From JABWBR01 sp036741235 (GTDB lineage Bacteria > Bacteroidota > Bacteroidia > Chitinophagales > Saprospiraceae), in the NCBI GenBank assembly GCA_036741235.1, contig DAINSQ010000168.1:1-9998 (forward strand): a DNA stretch of 9,998 nucleotides. The letters are read 5' to 3'. Position numbers and translations under genes: made by a program. The notes beneath the pieces are model-generated. The model did no database searches. It was not told the origin of the DNA and worked only from the letters and a program-made list of their open reading frames with translations. Below, piece by piece: positions 1 through 6,820 of the stretch (position 1 is its first letter; each line of letters begins with the position of its first letter).

Positions 1-47
1 TGTGTGGCTTATGAGCCTTTGTTAAAGAAATAGCTTATGCCCTGTTC

Positions 48-90
48 TTTTACAAAGGCCCAAAGGGCACTAAGTACCACTAAGGCTTAG
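48..90. repeat. dispersed intergenic repeat patch (CACTAAG type)
   Basis: The heptamer CACTAAG occurs at 68-74 and again at 78-84, next to the related pieces ACAAAGGCCC and AAAGGGCAC. Strings mixing 'caaaggcac' and 'cactaagg' are, from memory, a common short dispersed repeat between Bacteroidota genes. No ORF of note covers the stretch. The call rests on recognition of style plus the one internal repetition, so it is tentative. Confidence 0.3.
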
Positions 91-106
91 GGGCAGTCGT
101 CTGCCC
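91..106. other. short perfect stem-loop
   Basis: GGGCAG (91-96) pairs perfectly with CTGCCC (101-106) around a TCGT loop. No run of T follows, so it is not a clear intrinsic terminator. It sits between two repeat modules and may simply be part of the repeat block. Confidence 0.45.
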
Positions 107-115
107 GGGATCGGT

Positions 116-133
116 CGTTTCGACTCCGCTCAA
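116..133. repeat. dispersed repeat module, copy 1 (18 bp)
   Basis: The 18-mer CGTTTCGACTCCGCTCAA is present here and identically at 6939-6956. In both places it lies beside GAGGGTGA arrays and TCCAACAG-type units. The reverse complement (TTGAGCGGAGTCGAAACG) resembles a short repeat I have seen between genes in Bacteroidota and Cyanobacteria. It does not overlap a credible gene. Confidence 0.7.
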
Positions 134-142
134 TGGCTGAGA

Positions 143-427
143 CTAGACTGAGTTTGAGGGTGAGAGGGTGAGAGGGTGAGAGGGTGAGAGGGTGAGAGGG
201 TGAGAGGGAGGGAAAGTCCAACAGTCCAACAGTCCAACAGTCCAATAGTCCAACAGTCCCAAAAATCGCCCCCTCGCCCCCTCCCCTAGTCGCCCCCTCG
301 CGAAGTTCCTCTCCCACAATTCATTTACCTGCTTGCGCAATTCATTTTCATTTTTGCACAATTCATCAAAATCAGCTTGCCGGCTATGCATTCTCCGCCG
401 ATACTTGTAGTGTATTCGGTCGGACAT
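143..427 (-). CDS. hypothetical short ORF with heptad repeats, 3' half made of repeat DNA (doubtful gene)
   Basis: I do not recognise this ORF, which would encode 94 residues. Residues 1 to about 42 look protein-like: basic at the start, then three spaced heptads (DELCKNE, NELRKQV, NELWERN) with leucine every seven residues, as in a short coiled coil. At DNA level this shows as CAATTCAT at 317, 338 and 359, exactly 21 bp apart. From about residue 45 onward the frame runs through the TCCAACAG and GAGGGTGA arrays, giving GLLDCWTV and SPSHPLTL peptides that are repeat translation rather than conserved protein. There is no clear ribosome-binding site. It would be divergent from the TetR gene and share its control region. 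It may be the remnant of a small gene whose 3' end was replaced by repeats, or a chance ORF. Confidence 0.25.
   Translation of the reverse strand: MSDRIHYKYRRRMHSRQADFDELCKNENELRKQVNELWERNFARGRLGEGARGRFLGLLDYWTVGLLDCWTFPPSHPLTLSPSHPLTLSPSNSV
156..212. repeat. 8-bp tandem array, unit GAGGGTGA
   Basis: Six perfect head-to-tail copies of GAGGGTGA run from 156 to 203 and decay into GAGGGAGGG by 212. A leader at 147-155 (ACTGAGTTT) is shared with the copy at 6890. Because 8 is not a multiple of 3, the unit passes through all frames: on the + strand it gives a TGA in every frame within three units, and on the - strand it is open in all frames and would encode an SPSHPLTL octapeptide. GGG recurs every 8 nt, which fits a canonical four-run G-quadruplex pattern. 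Related arrays occur at 6774-6808 and 6899-6922. Confidence 0.95.
217..259. repeat. 8-bp tandem array, unit TCCAACAG
   Basis: Five consecutive 8-bp units run from 217 to 256 (TCCAACAG three times, TCCAATAG, TCCAACAG), followed by a partial TCC. It starts five bases after the GAGGGTGA array and has the same 8-bp period with an unrelated sequence. Single units recur downstream: TCCAATAG at 6929-6936 and TCCAACAG at 6976-6983. No real coding function is likely. Confidence 0.93.
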
Positions 428-467
428 CGGCGCGATTTTGTCCGAAATTTTATGAATACCATTTACA

Positions 468-486
468 TACTAAACAATGTTCAGTA
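468..486. promoter_or_regulatory. putative TetR-family operator upstream of the repressor gene
   Basis: TACTAAACAATGTTCAGTA is a 19-bp palindrome centred on 477, with 8 of 9 arm positions complementary. A near-identical sequence (18 of 19 bases over 471-489 versus 1191-1209) lies upstream of the tolC-like gene. Operators of TetR regulators are typically imperfect palindromes of about this size in their own promoter and in the target promoter. It ends 43 bases before the repressor ATG, in the only spacer available for a promoter. Binding by the adjacent repressor is inferred. Confidence 0.72.
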
Positions 487-529
487 AATTGCGTTCGTTT
501 AGACATACAATCAGGCAAAAAGAGAAAAA

Positions 530-1144
530 ATGGGCATCGCGGAGCGAAAAGAACGGGAAAAACAGGAAAAACGGGAACTTATCGTAGAAGCCGCTGCGCA
601 CATTTTTGCGGCAGAGGGATACGAGCGCACTTCAATACGCAGTATCGCCGAACGCATTGAATACAGTCCGGCTACGATTTATTTGTATTTTAAAGATAAA
701 GACGAACTGCTGCATGCCATCCACGAACTGGGCTTCGACCTGCTAATGAAACAGATGGCCAAGGCTGCCGAGGTAACCGACCCGGTTGACCGGCTCAGGC
801 TCATTGCACTGGAATACGTGCGTTTTTGTTTCGAGCACCCCCAATACTACAACCTGATGTTTAACTCGCTCGAACCGCTCAATTATTATGAAGACGCATG
901 CAATTGGGATACGGGCCGCAGAGCCTTCTTCTTTCTGCAACAAGCTATTGAAGATTGTATGCGGCAGGGGCTTATACTGCAACAAGACCCCAAATCGCTT
1001 ACCTTTTTTTGCTGGTCTTTCGTGCATGGCATGGTGTCGCTTTATACCCGCTGCCGACTGCGCGCCCTCGATCTCAGCGATGATGAAAGTCGAGCGCTGA
1101 TCTTTTCAGGGGTCAATACCTGGCTTGATTTGATGAAAAAATAA
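530..1144 (+). CDS. TetR/AcrR-family transcriptional repressor of the efflux operon
   Basis: This 204-residue protein has the size and layout of a TetR-family dimeric repressor. A charged N-terminal extension (residues 1-15) precedes the DNA-binding helices at about 16-62. The helix-turn-helix spans roughly T34 to F54, with the recognition helix around SPATIYLYF, a very typical TetR signature. The C-terminal ligand-binding half carries FEHPQYYNLMF at about 100, reminiscent of the WHG-type TetR C-terminal domain. The ATG at 530 is chosen because the basic helix begins directly after it; an A-rich stretch precedes it rather than a strong Shine-Dalgarno. It lies 76 bases ahead of the tolC-like gene on the same strand. 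The duplicated palindromes at 468-486 and 1188-1206 suggest that it represses itself and the pump genes until a ligand, perhaps a pump substrate, releases it. The ligand is unknown. Confidence 0.93.
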   Translation: MGIAERKEREKQEKRELIVEAAAHIFAAEGYERTSIRSIAERIEYSPATIYLYFKDKDELLHAIHELGFDLLMKQMAKAAEVTDPVDRLRLIALEYVRFCFEHPQYYNLMFNSLEPLNYYEDACNWDTGRRAFFFLQQAIEDCMRQGLILQQDPKSLTFFCWSFVHGMVSLYTRCRLRALDLSDDESRALIFSGVNTWLDLMKK

Positions 1145-1148
1145 TTAA

Positions 1149-1187
1149 CCCTGCGCTTGCACGCTAAATGAGGGCGTTTTGTTTTTT
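1149..1187 (+). terminator. possible weak intrinsic terminator after the repressor gene
   Basis: Just past the TAA, CCCT (1149-1152) can pair with AGGG (1171-1174) and the inner GCG with CGC, with a bulge. The 3' side continues into a T-rich tract (cgttttgtttttt). The stem is short and interrupted, so partial attenuation is as likely as full termination. A separate operator just downstream supports the tolC-like gene having its own promoter. Confidence 0.3.
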
Positions 1188-1209
1188 AAGTAAACAATGT
1201 TCATTAAAT
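1188..1209. promoter_or_regulatory. putative TetR-family operator upstream of the pump operon
   Basis: TAAACAATGTTCATTAAAT at 1191-1209 matches 471-489 upstream of tetR at 18 of 19 positions. The central AACAATGTT is palindromic around 1197, but the outer arms are less symmetric than in the upstream copy. It ends 11 bases before the ATG of the tolC-like gene, so a bound repressor would block transcription start or early elongation. No clean TAnnTTTG -7 box is visible next to it. The role is inferred from the duplication and position. Confidence 0.72.
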
Positions 1210-1220
1210 AAACAGTCGTC

Positions 1221-2570
1221 ATGAAGTCGCACCTATTGTTCACCCTATTGCTGCCGGCAGCGCTGTATCTGATAGCGGCGCAAAGCCTGGTCGCACAAAG
1301 CCCCATACTGGATGGATATGTCAACGATGGCATTCGCCAAAGCGAGCAGATCAAACAACAGGATTACCTGGGCCGGCAGCGCCAATATGCGCTGGATGAA
1401 GCCAAAGGGCTGGCCTTGCCGTCTTTGTCGCTCAACGGCTCTTACACCCTGGCTGCCGGCGGTCGTACGATCAGTATACCGGTAGGCGATATGCTCAACC
1501 CGGTTTATACTACCCTCAACCAATTGACCGGCTCCAATGCCTTTCCGCAATTGGAAAATGTAAACGAGCAACTCAATCCCAACAATTTTTACGACCTGAA
1601 ACTGCGCGCAACCTACCCGCTTTACAACCCCGATGTGCGCTACAACAAGCAAATCAAGGAGCAGGCGACTGGACTGAGCGAACTCGACCAGGCCGTGGCG
1701 AAAAAATCGCTCACCGAAAATATCAGGGTAGCTTATTTCAGTTACCTGCAAGCCCGCCAAGCCGTGGTTATCTACCGCCAGGCGCTGGCATTGCTGCAGG
1801 AGAACCGCCGCGTTAACCAGAAATTATTCGAAAACGGCATTGCCAACTACACCGTGGTGACCCGTGCCGCCAACGAAATTACCAAAATGCAGGCCCAGAT
1901 TGCGGAAGCAGAAAACAACGTCCGCAATGCAACTTCGTATTTTAATTTCCTGCTCAACCGCCCGCTGGATACCACTATCGAGGTGGATTCAATGTATACG
2001 GACGTCAATTACCGCTTTCCACAGCAGGTGAGCGGCGCGCCCGGCAACCGGGAGGAATTGCGGCAGTTGGCCCTTGTTGGCGCCATGCAGGAAACAGCCC
2101 TCAAATGGCAGCAAACTTACAAACTGCCCCGGGTGAACGCCTTTCTCGATGCCGGCTCGCAGGCTTTCGATTTTGAAGTGGGCAACGGCTCGTTGTATTT
2201 ACTCGGCGGACTAGCTATCGAGCTGCCGTTGTATAGCGGCAACCGCAATGTAGCCAAAGTGCAACAAGCCAAAATGGAAGTGGCCGCCACCGCCTCCCGC
2301 CAGGCTTTGGCAGCAGCGCAGCTCAACCTGCAATGGGAAAATAGCCTGCGCACGTATCAATCCGCGCTCGAGATTTTTAATAGCGCTAAAAGCCAGGTAG
2401 AATCAGCCGCACGCTATTACCGCGATATGGAAAAGCGTTATCGCGAAGGCCAGGCGCTCTATATCGAATACCTCGACGCCCGCAATGAATTTACCCAGGC
2501 TCAATTGCAGCAGTCGCTGTCGCTATTGGAGGTTTGGGTGGCCTGGGCAAATGTAGAACGCGTAAAATAA
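1221..2570 (+). CDS. TolC-family outer membrane efflux channel
   Basis: This 449-residue protein is of usual TolC/OprM-family length. Residues 1 to about 26 form a Sec signal peptide: K3, a long leucine/alanine core, then SLVAQ just before the likely cleavage. There is no lipobox cysteine, so a non-lipidated form is expected. The mature part shows two similar alpha-helical halves. The first has the long tunnel helices around residues 165-245, with the family-like stretch AYFSYLQARQAVVIYRQALA followed by VNQKLFENGIANYTVVTRA; the second lies around 350-449 and includes YRDMEKRYREGQALYIEYLDARN. The protein should form a trimeric channel in the outer membrane that docks onto the adaptor encoded next. 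It is first in a three-gene pump operon (80 bases to the adaptor gene). The exported compound cannot be read from the sequence. Confidence 0.93.
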   Translation: MKSHLLFTLLLPAALYLIAAQSLVAQSPILDGYVNDGIRQSEQIKQQDYLGRQRQYALDEAKGLALPSLSLNGSYTLAAGGRTISIPVGDMLNPVYTTLNQLTGSNAFPQLENVNEQLNPNNFYDLKLRATYPLYNPDVRYNKQIKEQATGLSELDQAVAKKSLTENIRVAYFSYLQARQAVVIYRQALALLQENRRVNQKLFENGIANYTVVTRAANEITKMQAQIAEAENNVRNATSYFNFLLNRPLDTTIEVDSMYTDVNYRFPQQVSGAPGNREELRQLALVGAMQETALKWQQTYKLPRVNAFLDAGSQAFDFEVGNGSLYLLGGLAIELPLYSGNRNVAKVQQAKMEVAATASRQALAAAQLNLQWENSLRTYQSALEIFNSAKSQVESAARYYRDMEKRYREGQALYIEYLDARNEFTQAQLQQSLSLLEVWVAWANVERVK

Positions 2571-2650
2571 TGTTTAATGCTTGATGCTGAATGTTTGATT
2601 GATCCCTGCTTAACAATAAAAAAGATCGTTCACCAATAATACTGACAACC
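2571..2650 (+). other. spacer inside the pump operon with a repetitive stretch
   Basis: This 80-base spacer begins with a degenerate tandem stretch (TGTTTAATGC, TTGATGCTGA, ATGTTTGATT) and then becomes A-rich. TTGATTGAT (2595-2603) followed by CCTGCTTAACA (2605-2615) recurs in the same order at 9634-9642 and 9649-9659, upstream of the divergent TPR gene. No terminator hairpin with a T tract is seen, so transcription can continue into the adaptor gene. Confidence 0.4.
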
Positions 2651-3718
2651 ATGAAAAAGCTGGTTTCCATTATAGTCCCGCTCGCCGCTGTTGGGCTTTT
2701 GTTCCTGATCACGATGTGCGGCAACCACGCTGATGCAGAAGAAAAAACAAGCCTTCCTCCCGCCAAGCAGGAGGAAATTGCCGTGCGCGTAGTCGCCGCC
2801 GAGATGCTGACAATCTCCGAGCCGGTGACCGCCTCCGGATTGGTAAGCTCCGCCACCGAAGCGCGGCTTTCTTTTAAAACCGGCGGTATCATCGATCAAT
2901 TATTTGTAGAAGAAGGCGCTACCGTAAAAAAAGGGCAATTACTTGCCAAACTCAACCTGACGGAAATTAATGCCGGTGTGATGCAGGCCCGCGAAGGGGT
3001 AGCCAAAGCCGAACGCGACCTTAAACGCGCCCAGAACCTCTATAAGGATTCAGTGGCTACGCTCGAACAAGTGCAAAATGCTACTACGGCCCTCAACCTC
3101 GCCAAAGAACAACTGTCGGTTGCCCAGTTCAACCAATCCTATTCCGAAATCAGGGCGCCCATCAGCGGCATCATTCTGGTGAAATTGATGAACGAAGGAG
3201 AAATGGCCGGTCCCGGCACTCCCGTATATGTAATGCACGCTGCCGGCGCCGGCGACTGGGTGGTGCGCGCAGGCGTAACCGATAAAGATTTTGTGCGTTT
3301 GCGCAAAGGCGAAAGGGCCGCAATTACTTTCGACGCTTATGCCGGCCAAACTTTTACGGGAACGATCACCCAACTGCCCCAAAGCGCCGACCCGGCAACC
3401 GGGCTGTACCCGGTAGAATTCAGTTTTAACCCCGGCGGCAAGCGCTTTAGCTACGGCATGTTTGCCACGGTGCGCCTGGAAGGCGCCGCCGGCAGCTCTT
3501 ACGTGGCCGTGCCCATCGACGCCGTTGTGGAGGGCAGCGGACTAAACGCCTTTGTCTTTGTGGCCGCCGGCGACAAAGCCCGGAAAATCCCCGTGCGTAT
3601 CGCATTCCTGCGCGACGACAAAGCTATGCTGGCCTCCGGGCTCAAAGCAGGCGATAAGGTGATCACCGAAGGCTCCGCCTACCTCACCGCCGACGCGCGT
3701 ATTCACATCATCAATTGA
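2651..3718 (+). CDS. RND efflux periplasmic adaptor subunit (membrane fusion protein)
   Basis: This 355-residue protein has standard adaptor layout. The N-terminus (KK, then a hydrophobic core to about residue 22) is a signal peptide or membrane anchor. C23 follows LITM, a poor lipobox because methionine precedes the cysteine, so lipidation is uncertain. A first half-lipoyl segment with ARLSFKTGGIIDQLFVEEGATVKKGQ spans about 71-96. The alpha-helical hairpin covers roughly 103-165. The second lipoyl half (YSEIRAPISGII) lies near 164-175, followed by the beta-barrel (about 200-280) and the membrane-proximal domain with VAVPIDAVV at 286-293 and GLKAGDKVITEG near 330-341. The protein links the inner membrane RND pump to the outer membrane channel. 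It lies 22 bases ahead of the pump gene, which implies co-transcription. Confidence 0.95.
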   Translation: MKKLVSIIVPLAAVGLLFLITMCGNHADAEEKTSLPPAKQEEIAVRVVAAEMLTISEPVTASGLVSSATEARLSFKTGGIIDQLFVEEGATVKKGQLLAKLNLTEINAGVMQAREGVAKAERDLKRAQNLYKDSVATLEQVQNATTALNLAKEQLSVAQFNQSYSEIRAPISGIILVKLMNEGEMAGPGTPVYVMHAAGAGDWVVRAGVTDKDFVRLRKGERAAITFDAYAGQTFTGTITQLPQSADPATGLYPVEFSFNPGGKRFSYGMFATVRLEGAAGSSYVAVPIDAVVEGSGLNAFVFVAAGDKARKIPVRIAFLRDDKAMLASGLKAGDKVITEGSAYLTADARIHIIN

Positions 3719-3740
3719 CCAACGCCAAACAACTCCCATT

Positions 3741-6700
3741 ATGAAAATCGCTGAATTTTCTGTCAAAAACTACCAGTTTACGCTGGTCATTTTTCTGGGC
3801 GTATTGGCGCTGGGCATCTTCTCGCTGCTCAATATGCCCAAAGGCGAAGACCCCGAACCCGTCTTCCCCGGATTCCTCGTCACCGCCATCTACCCGGGCG
3901 CTACCCCCGCCGATATCGAGGAACAGGTGGTAGACCCCATGGAAAAGAAGTTTAATGAACTCGAAAATGTGAAGGATATCATCACCGATATCAGCGACGG
4001 CCTGGCGGTTATCCGCGTCGAATACGAATACGGCGTCGATACAGAGGAAAAATACCAGGAGGTGATCCGGGAGGTGAATGCTATTCAAAAAGATTTGCCA
4101 CAGGATATTTACCGCATCGACGTTCAAAAACTGAGCCCCAATAATGTGAATATTTTCCAGGTGGCGCTCATCAGCGAAACGGCTGCTTACAAACAACTGA
4201 AAGAAGAAGCCGAAGAACTTACCACCGAACTGGAGAAGGTCAAATCGCTGAAAAATGTTGAAATCTACGGTTTCCCCGAGCAACAAGTGCGCATAGCGCT
4301 TAACGCCGAAAAAATGGCCCAGCAGCGCATTCCCGTCAATGCAGTAGCGGGCGCCCTGCAAAGCGAAAACCTGACGATTCCCGGCGGCAGCCTCAACCTG
4401 AATACCCGCAAGTTTAATGTGAAAACCAGCGGCAACTACAAGTCGATCGACGAAATCGCCAATACGATAGTTTACGCAGGCAACGGCCAGGTGATCTACC
4501 TCAAGGATATCGCCGATGTGCGCATGGATTACGAGCAGGAGAAACACCTCACCCGTATCAACGGCCACCGTGCGATTTTTGTCGCCGCCGCCCAAAAAAA
4601 GGGGCAGAATATCTTCGGCGTGCGCGACCAGGTGCTGCCGGTGCTGGAGAAATTCGAACAGCAACTGCCTTCGAATATCGATTATTACAAAATTTTTGAC
4701 CAAAGCGCCAGCGTGGAAAAACGCCTGGGCCGCTTCGCTAAAGATTTTGCCATAGCCATCCTTTTGGTGTTGATTACCCTGCTCCCCCTGGGTATCCGCG
4801 CTTCACTGGTGGTGATGATCTCTATCCCGCTGTCAATTTCTATCGGCCTTACTATGCTCAATGCTTTTGGGTATACCCTCAACCAGTTGAGCATTGTGGG
4901 GCTTATCGTGGCATTGGGTATCCTCGTAGACGACAGTATTGTGGTGGTGGAAAACATCGAACGGCACCTGCGCATGGGCATGTCGCGACGCCAGGCCGCC
5001 ATCATGGCCACCCGGCAAATCGGTAAAGCCGTGTTGGGCTGTACCGCCACGCTGGTGTTGGCCTTCCTGCCGCTGATTTATCTGCCTGAAAGTTCGGGCG
5101 ACTTTATCCGCAGCTTGCCCATGGCAGTGGTCACTACTATCCTGGCCTCACTTCTGGTCTCGATCACAATTGTGCCCTTTTTGTCGAGCCGGCTGCTCAG
5201 CGACAAGGAGCATGCCGAAGGCAACCTGGTGTATCGCGCCTTCAAAAAAGGTATCAGCATGAGCTATAGCAGGTTGCTCAATGTATCGCTGCGCTACCCC
5301 TGGATGACGATTTTTGTCGCCGTAGTTATTTTTGCCGGCTCATTGATGCTGGTGCCTGTAGTGGGTTTCAGCCTGTTCCCGTCTTCCGAGCGCCCCATGT
5401 TTATGGTCAACGTAGAAACGCCCGAAGGCAGCAACCTTTACGAAACCGACCGGGTATCGCGGCACGTAGAAGCCGTATTGGGCCGCCAGCCGGAGGTGAA
5501 GTCGTACGCCGCCAACGTAGGACAGGGCCACCCACAGGTGTATTACAACGTCTTTCCCAACAAGGGGGCAGAAAACGCCGGGCAAATTTTTGTACAGCTT
5601 TACGAAATGGAGCCCGAAGAAAAAGAAGCGCTGATTGACAGGTTGCGCGATAGTTTTAGCCTGTATCCCAATGCCAAAATTGTGGTGCAAAATTTCGAGC
5701 AGGGGCCGCCCATCGAAGCGCCCATCGCCATCCGCATCTTCGGTGAAAACCTGGATACCCTGCGCGCCGTGGCCGGCGACGTCGAAAGCCTGATCTCCGC
5801 TACGCCGGGCGCCATCTACGTCACCAACCCCCTGAAAACCCAGAAAACCGACCTGGCCGTTCGAATCAACAAAGAAAAAGCCGCCGCCCTGGGCGTGCCC
5901 GTCGCTGAAATCGACCGCACGGTGCGCTTGGGCATTGCGGGGCTCGACCTGGGCGTTTTCCGCAATGAAGAAGGCGAAGAATACACCATGCTGCTGACCC
6001 TGCCCAAGCAGTCGGCCACCCCCGACCTGGGCGTATTCGACCGGCTCTACGTGAACAACCTGGCCGGCACGGCCATCCCCGTGCGGCAACTGGCCGATGT
6101 GGAATTCGAAACCTCGGCCAATACGATCCGCCACTACAACAAAGAGCGCTACGTGACCATCACCGCACTGGTACAATCGGGTTACCTCACCGGCGATATC
6201 AACGCCGAATTGCAGCAGAAACTCGCGGAATTCAAATTCCCGAAAGGATTCAACTATGTCGTGGCCGGCGAAGTAGAAAGCCAGCAGGAGAGTTTTTCGG
6301 GTATAGGCCTGATTATCCTTATTACCGTTTTTGGCTTGATCGGCGTATTGATTCTCGAATTCAAGACCTTCAAAAGTACGCTCATTGTATTGTCTGTGAT
6401 TCCGCTGGGCATCATCGGGGCCATACTCATGCTGTTGCTCACGGGTAATACGCTGTCGTTTACGGCGGTAGTCGGGTTAATTGCTCTGGCGGGCATCGAA
6501 GTCAAAAACTCTATTTTGCTGGTGGATTTTACCAACCAGTTGCGCGAGCAGGGCAAGGGCCTCGACGAGGCCATCCAGGAAGCCGGCGAAATCCGCTTTG
6601 TACCAATCGTGCTCACCTCGCTCACCGCTATCGGTGGATTGATACCGCTGGTGCTGGAGTACAGTCCGCTGTATTCCCCGCTTGCCCTCGTGCTCATCGG

Positions 6701-6791
6701 CGGCCTTATCAGTTCTACACTGTTGTCGCGCCTCGTTACGCCGGTGTTGTACAAGCTGCTGCCGCCGAGTTTGGAGGGTGAGAGGGGGTGA
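3741..6791 (+). CDS. RND-family efflux transporter, inner membrane proton-driven pump (AcrB-like, HAE type)
   Basis: At 1016 residues this is a full-length RND permease. It starts with a cytoplasmic stub and TM1 (about 13-31), then a large porter loop (DPEPVFPGFLVTAIYPGATP near 37-56). Helices TM2-TM6 follow from about 335, then a second long loop and TM8-TM12 from about 855. TM4 carries GILVDDSIVVVEN with the acidic pair D397/D398, and TM10 carries GIEVKNS with K922; these match the proton-relay residues D407, D408 and K940 of E. coli AcrB. The DD motif favours a hydrophobe/amphiphile exporter over a metal-exporting CzcA type. The C-terminus is odd: after LYKLLPP the last residues (SLEGERG) and the TGA lie in a GAGGGTGA repeat, so the native tail may have been replaced. 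It closes the tolC-adaptor-pump operon. The substrate is unknown. Confidence 0.95.
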   Translation: MKIAEFSVKNYQFTLVIFLGVLALGIFSLLNMPKGEDPEPVFPGFLVTAIYPGATPADIEEQVVDPMEKKFNELENVKDIITDISDGLAVIRVEYEYGVDTEEKYQEVIREVNAIQKDLPQDIYRIDVQKLSPNNVNIFQVALISETAAYKQLKEEAEELTTELEKVKSLKNVEIYGFPEQQVRIALNAEKMAQQRIPVNAVAGALQSENLTIPGGSLNLNTRKFNVKTSGNYKSIDEIANTIVYAGNGQVIYLKDIADVRMDYEQEKHLTRINGHRAIFVAAAQKKGQNIFGVRDQVLPVLEKFEQQLPSNIDYYKIFDQSASVEKRLGRFAKDFAIAILLVLITLLPLGIRASLVVMISIPLSISIGLTMLNAFGYTLNQLSIVGLIVALGILVDDSIVVVENIERHLRMGMSRRQAAIMATRQIGKAVLGCTATLVLAFLPLIYLPESSGDFIRSLPMAVVTTILASLLVSITIVPFLSSRLLSDKEHAEGNLVYRAFKKGISMSYSRLLNVSLRYPWMTIFVAVVIFAGSLMLVPVVGFSLFPSSERPMFMVNVETPEGSNLYETDRVSRHVEAVLGRQPEVKSYAANVGQGHPQVYYNVFPNKGAENAGQIFVQLYEMEPEEKEALIDRLRDSFSLYPNAKIVVQNFEQGPPIEAPIAIRIFGENLDTLRAVAGDVESLISATPGAIYVTNPLKTQKTDLAVRINKEKAAALGVPVAEIDRTVRLGIAGLDLGVFRNEEGEEYTMLLTLPKQSATPDLGVFDRLYVNNLAGTAIPVRQLADVEFETSANTIRHYNKERYVTITALVQSGYLTGDINAELQQKLAEFKFPKGFNYVVAGEVESQQESFSGIGLIILITVFGLIGVLILEFKTFKSTLIVLSVIPLGIIGAILMLLLTGNTLSFTAVVGLIALAGIEVKNSILLVDFTNQLREQGKGLDEAIQEAGEIRFVPIVLTSLTAIGGLIPLVLEYSPLYSPLALVLIGGLISSTLLSRLVTPVLYKLLPPSLEGERG

Positions 6792-6808
6792 GGGTGAGAG
6801 GGAGGGAG
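6767..6808. repeat. GAGGGTGA-type repeat overlapping the 3' end of the RND gene
   Basis: From 6767 the sequence reads GAGTTTGGAGGGTGAGAGG, which matches the array leader at 150 and 6893 apart from one inserted G. Degenerate GAGGGTGA and GGGTGA units follow, decaying to GAGGGAGGGAGG, the same decay pattern as at 204-212. The block supplies the last seven codons and the stop of the RND gene. At least four GGG runs with short loops make G-quadruplex formation in the mRNA 3' end possible. Confidence 0.85.
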
Positions 6809-6820
6809 GTCTCCCCCCGC

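Noticed and set aside
1..33. Open frame CVAYEPLLKK then TAG, as the tail of an upstream gene
   Set aside because: Ten codons with no family signature cannot be told from chance; a longer upstream sequence would decide it.
156..259. CRISPR array
   Set aside because: Units are 8 bp with no spacers; this is a simple tandem repeat.
3711..4703. 330-codon minus-strand frame opposite the RND gene
   Set aside because: It is antisense to strongly conserved RND sequence. GC-biased codon use leaves the opposite strand open, and its translation has no recognisable domain.
5340..6176. 278-codon minus-strand frame opposite the second half of the RND gene
   Set aside because: Same reason: a low-complexity, histidine/glycine/phenylalanine-rich shadow of the real gene.
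3741..6791. Heavy-metal (CzcA-type) RND pump
   Set aside because: TM4 carries the DD pair in GILVDDSIVVVEN, as in drug-type pumps, and no metal-efflux companion genes are present.
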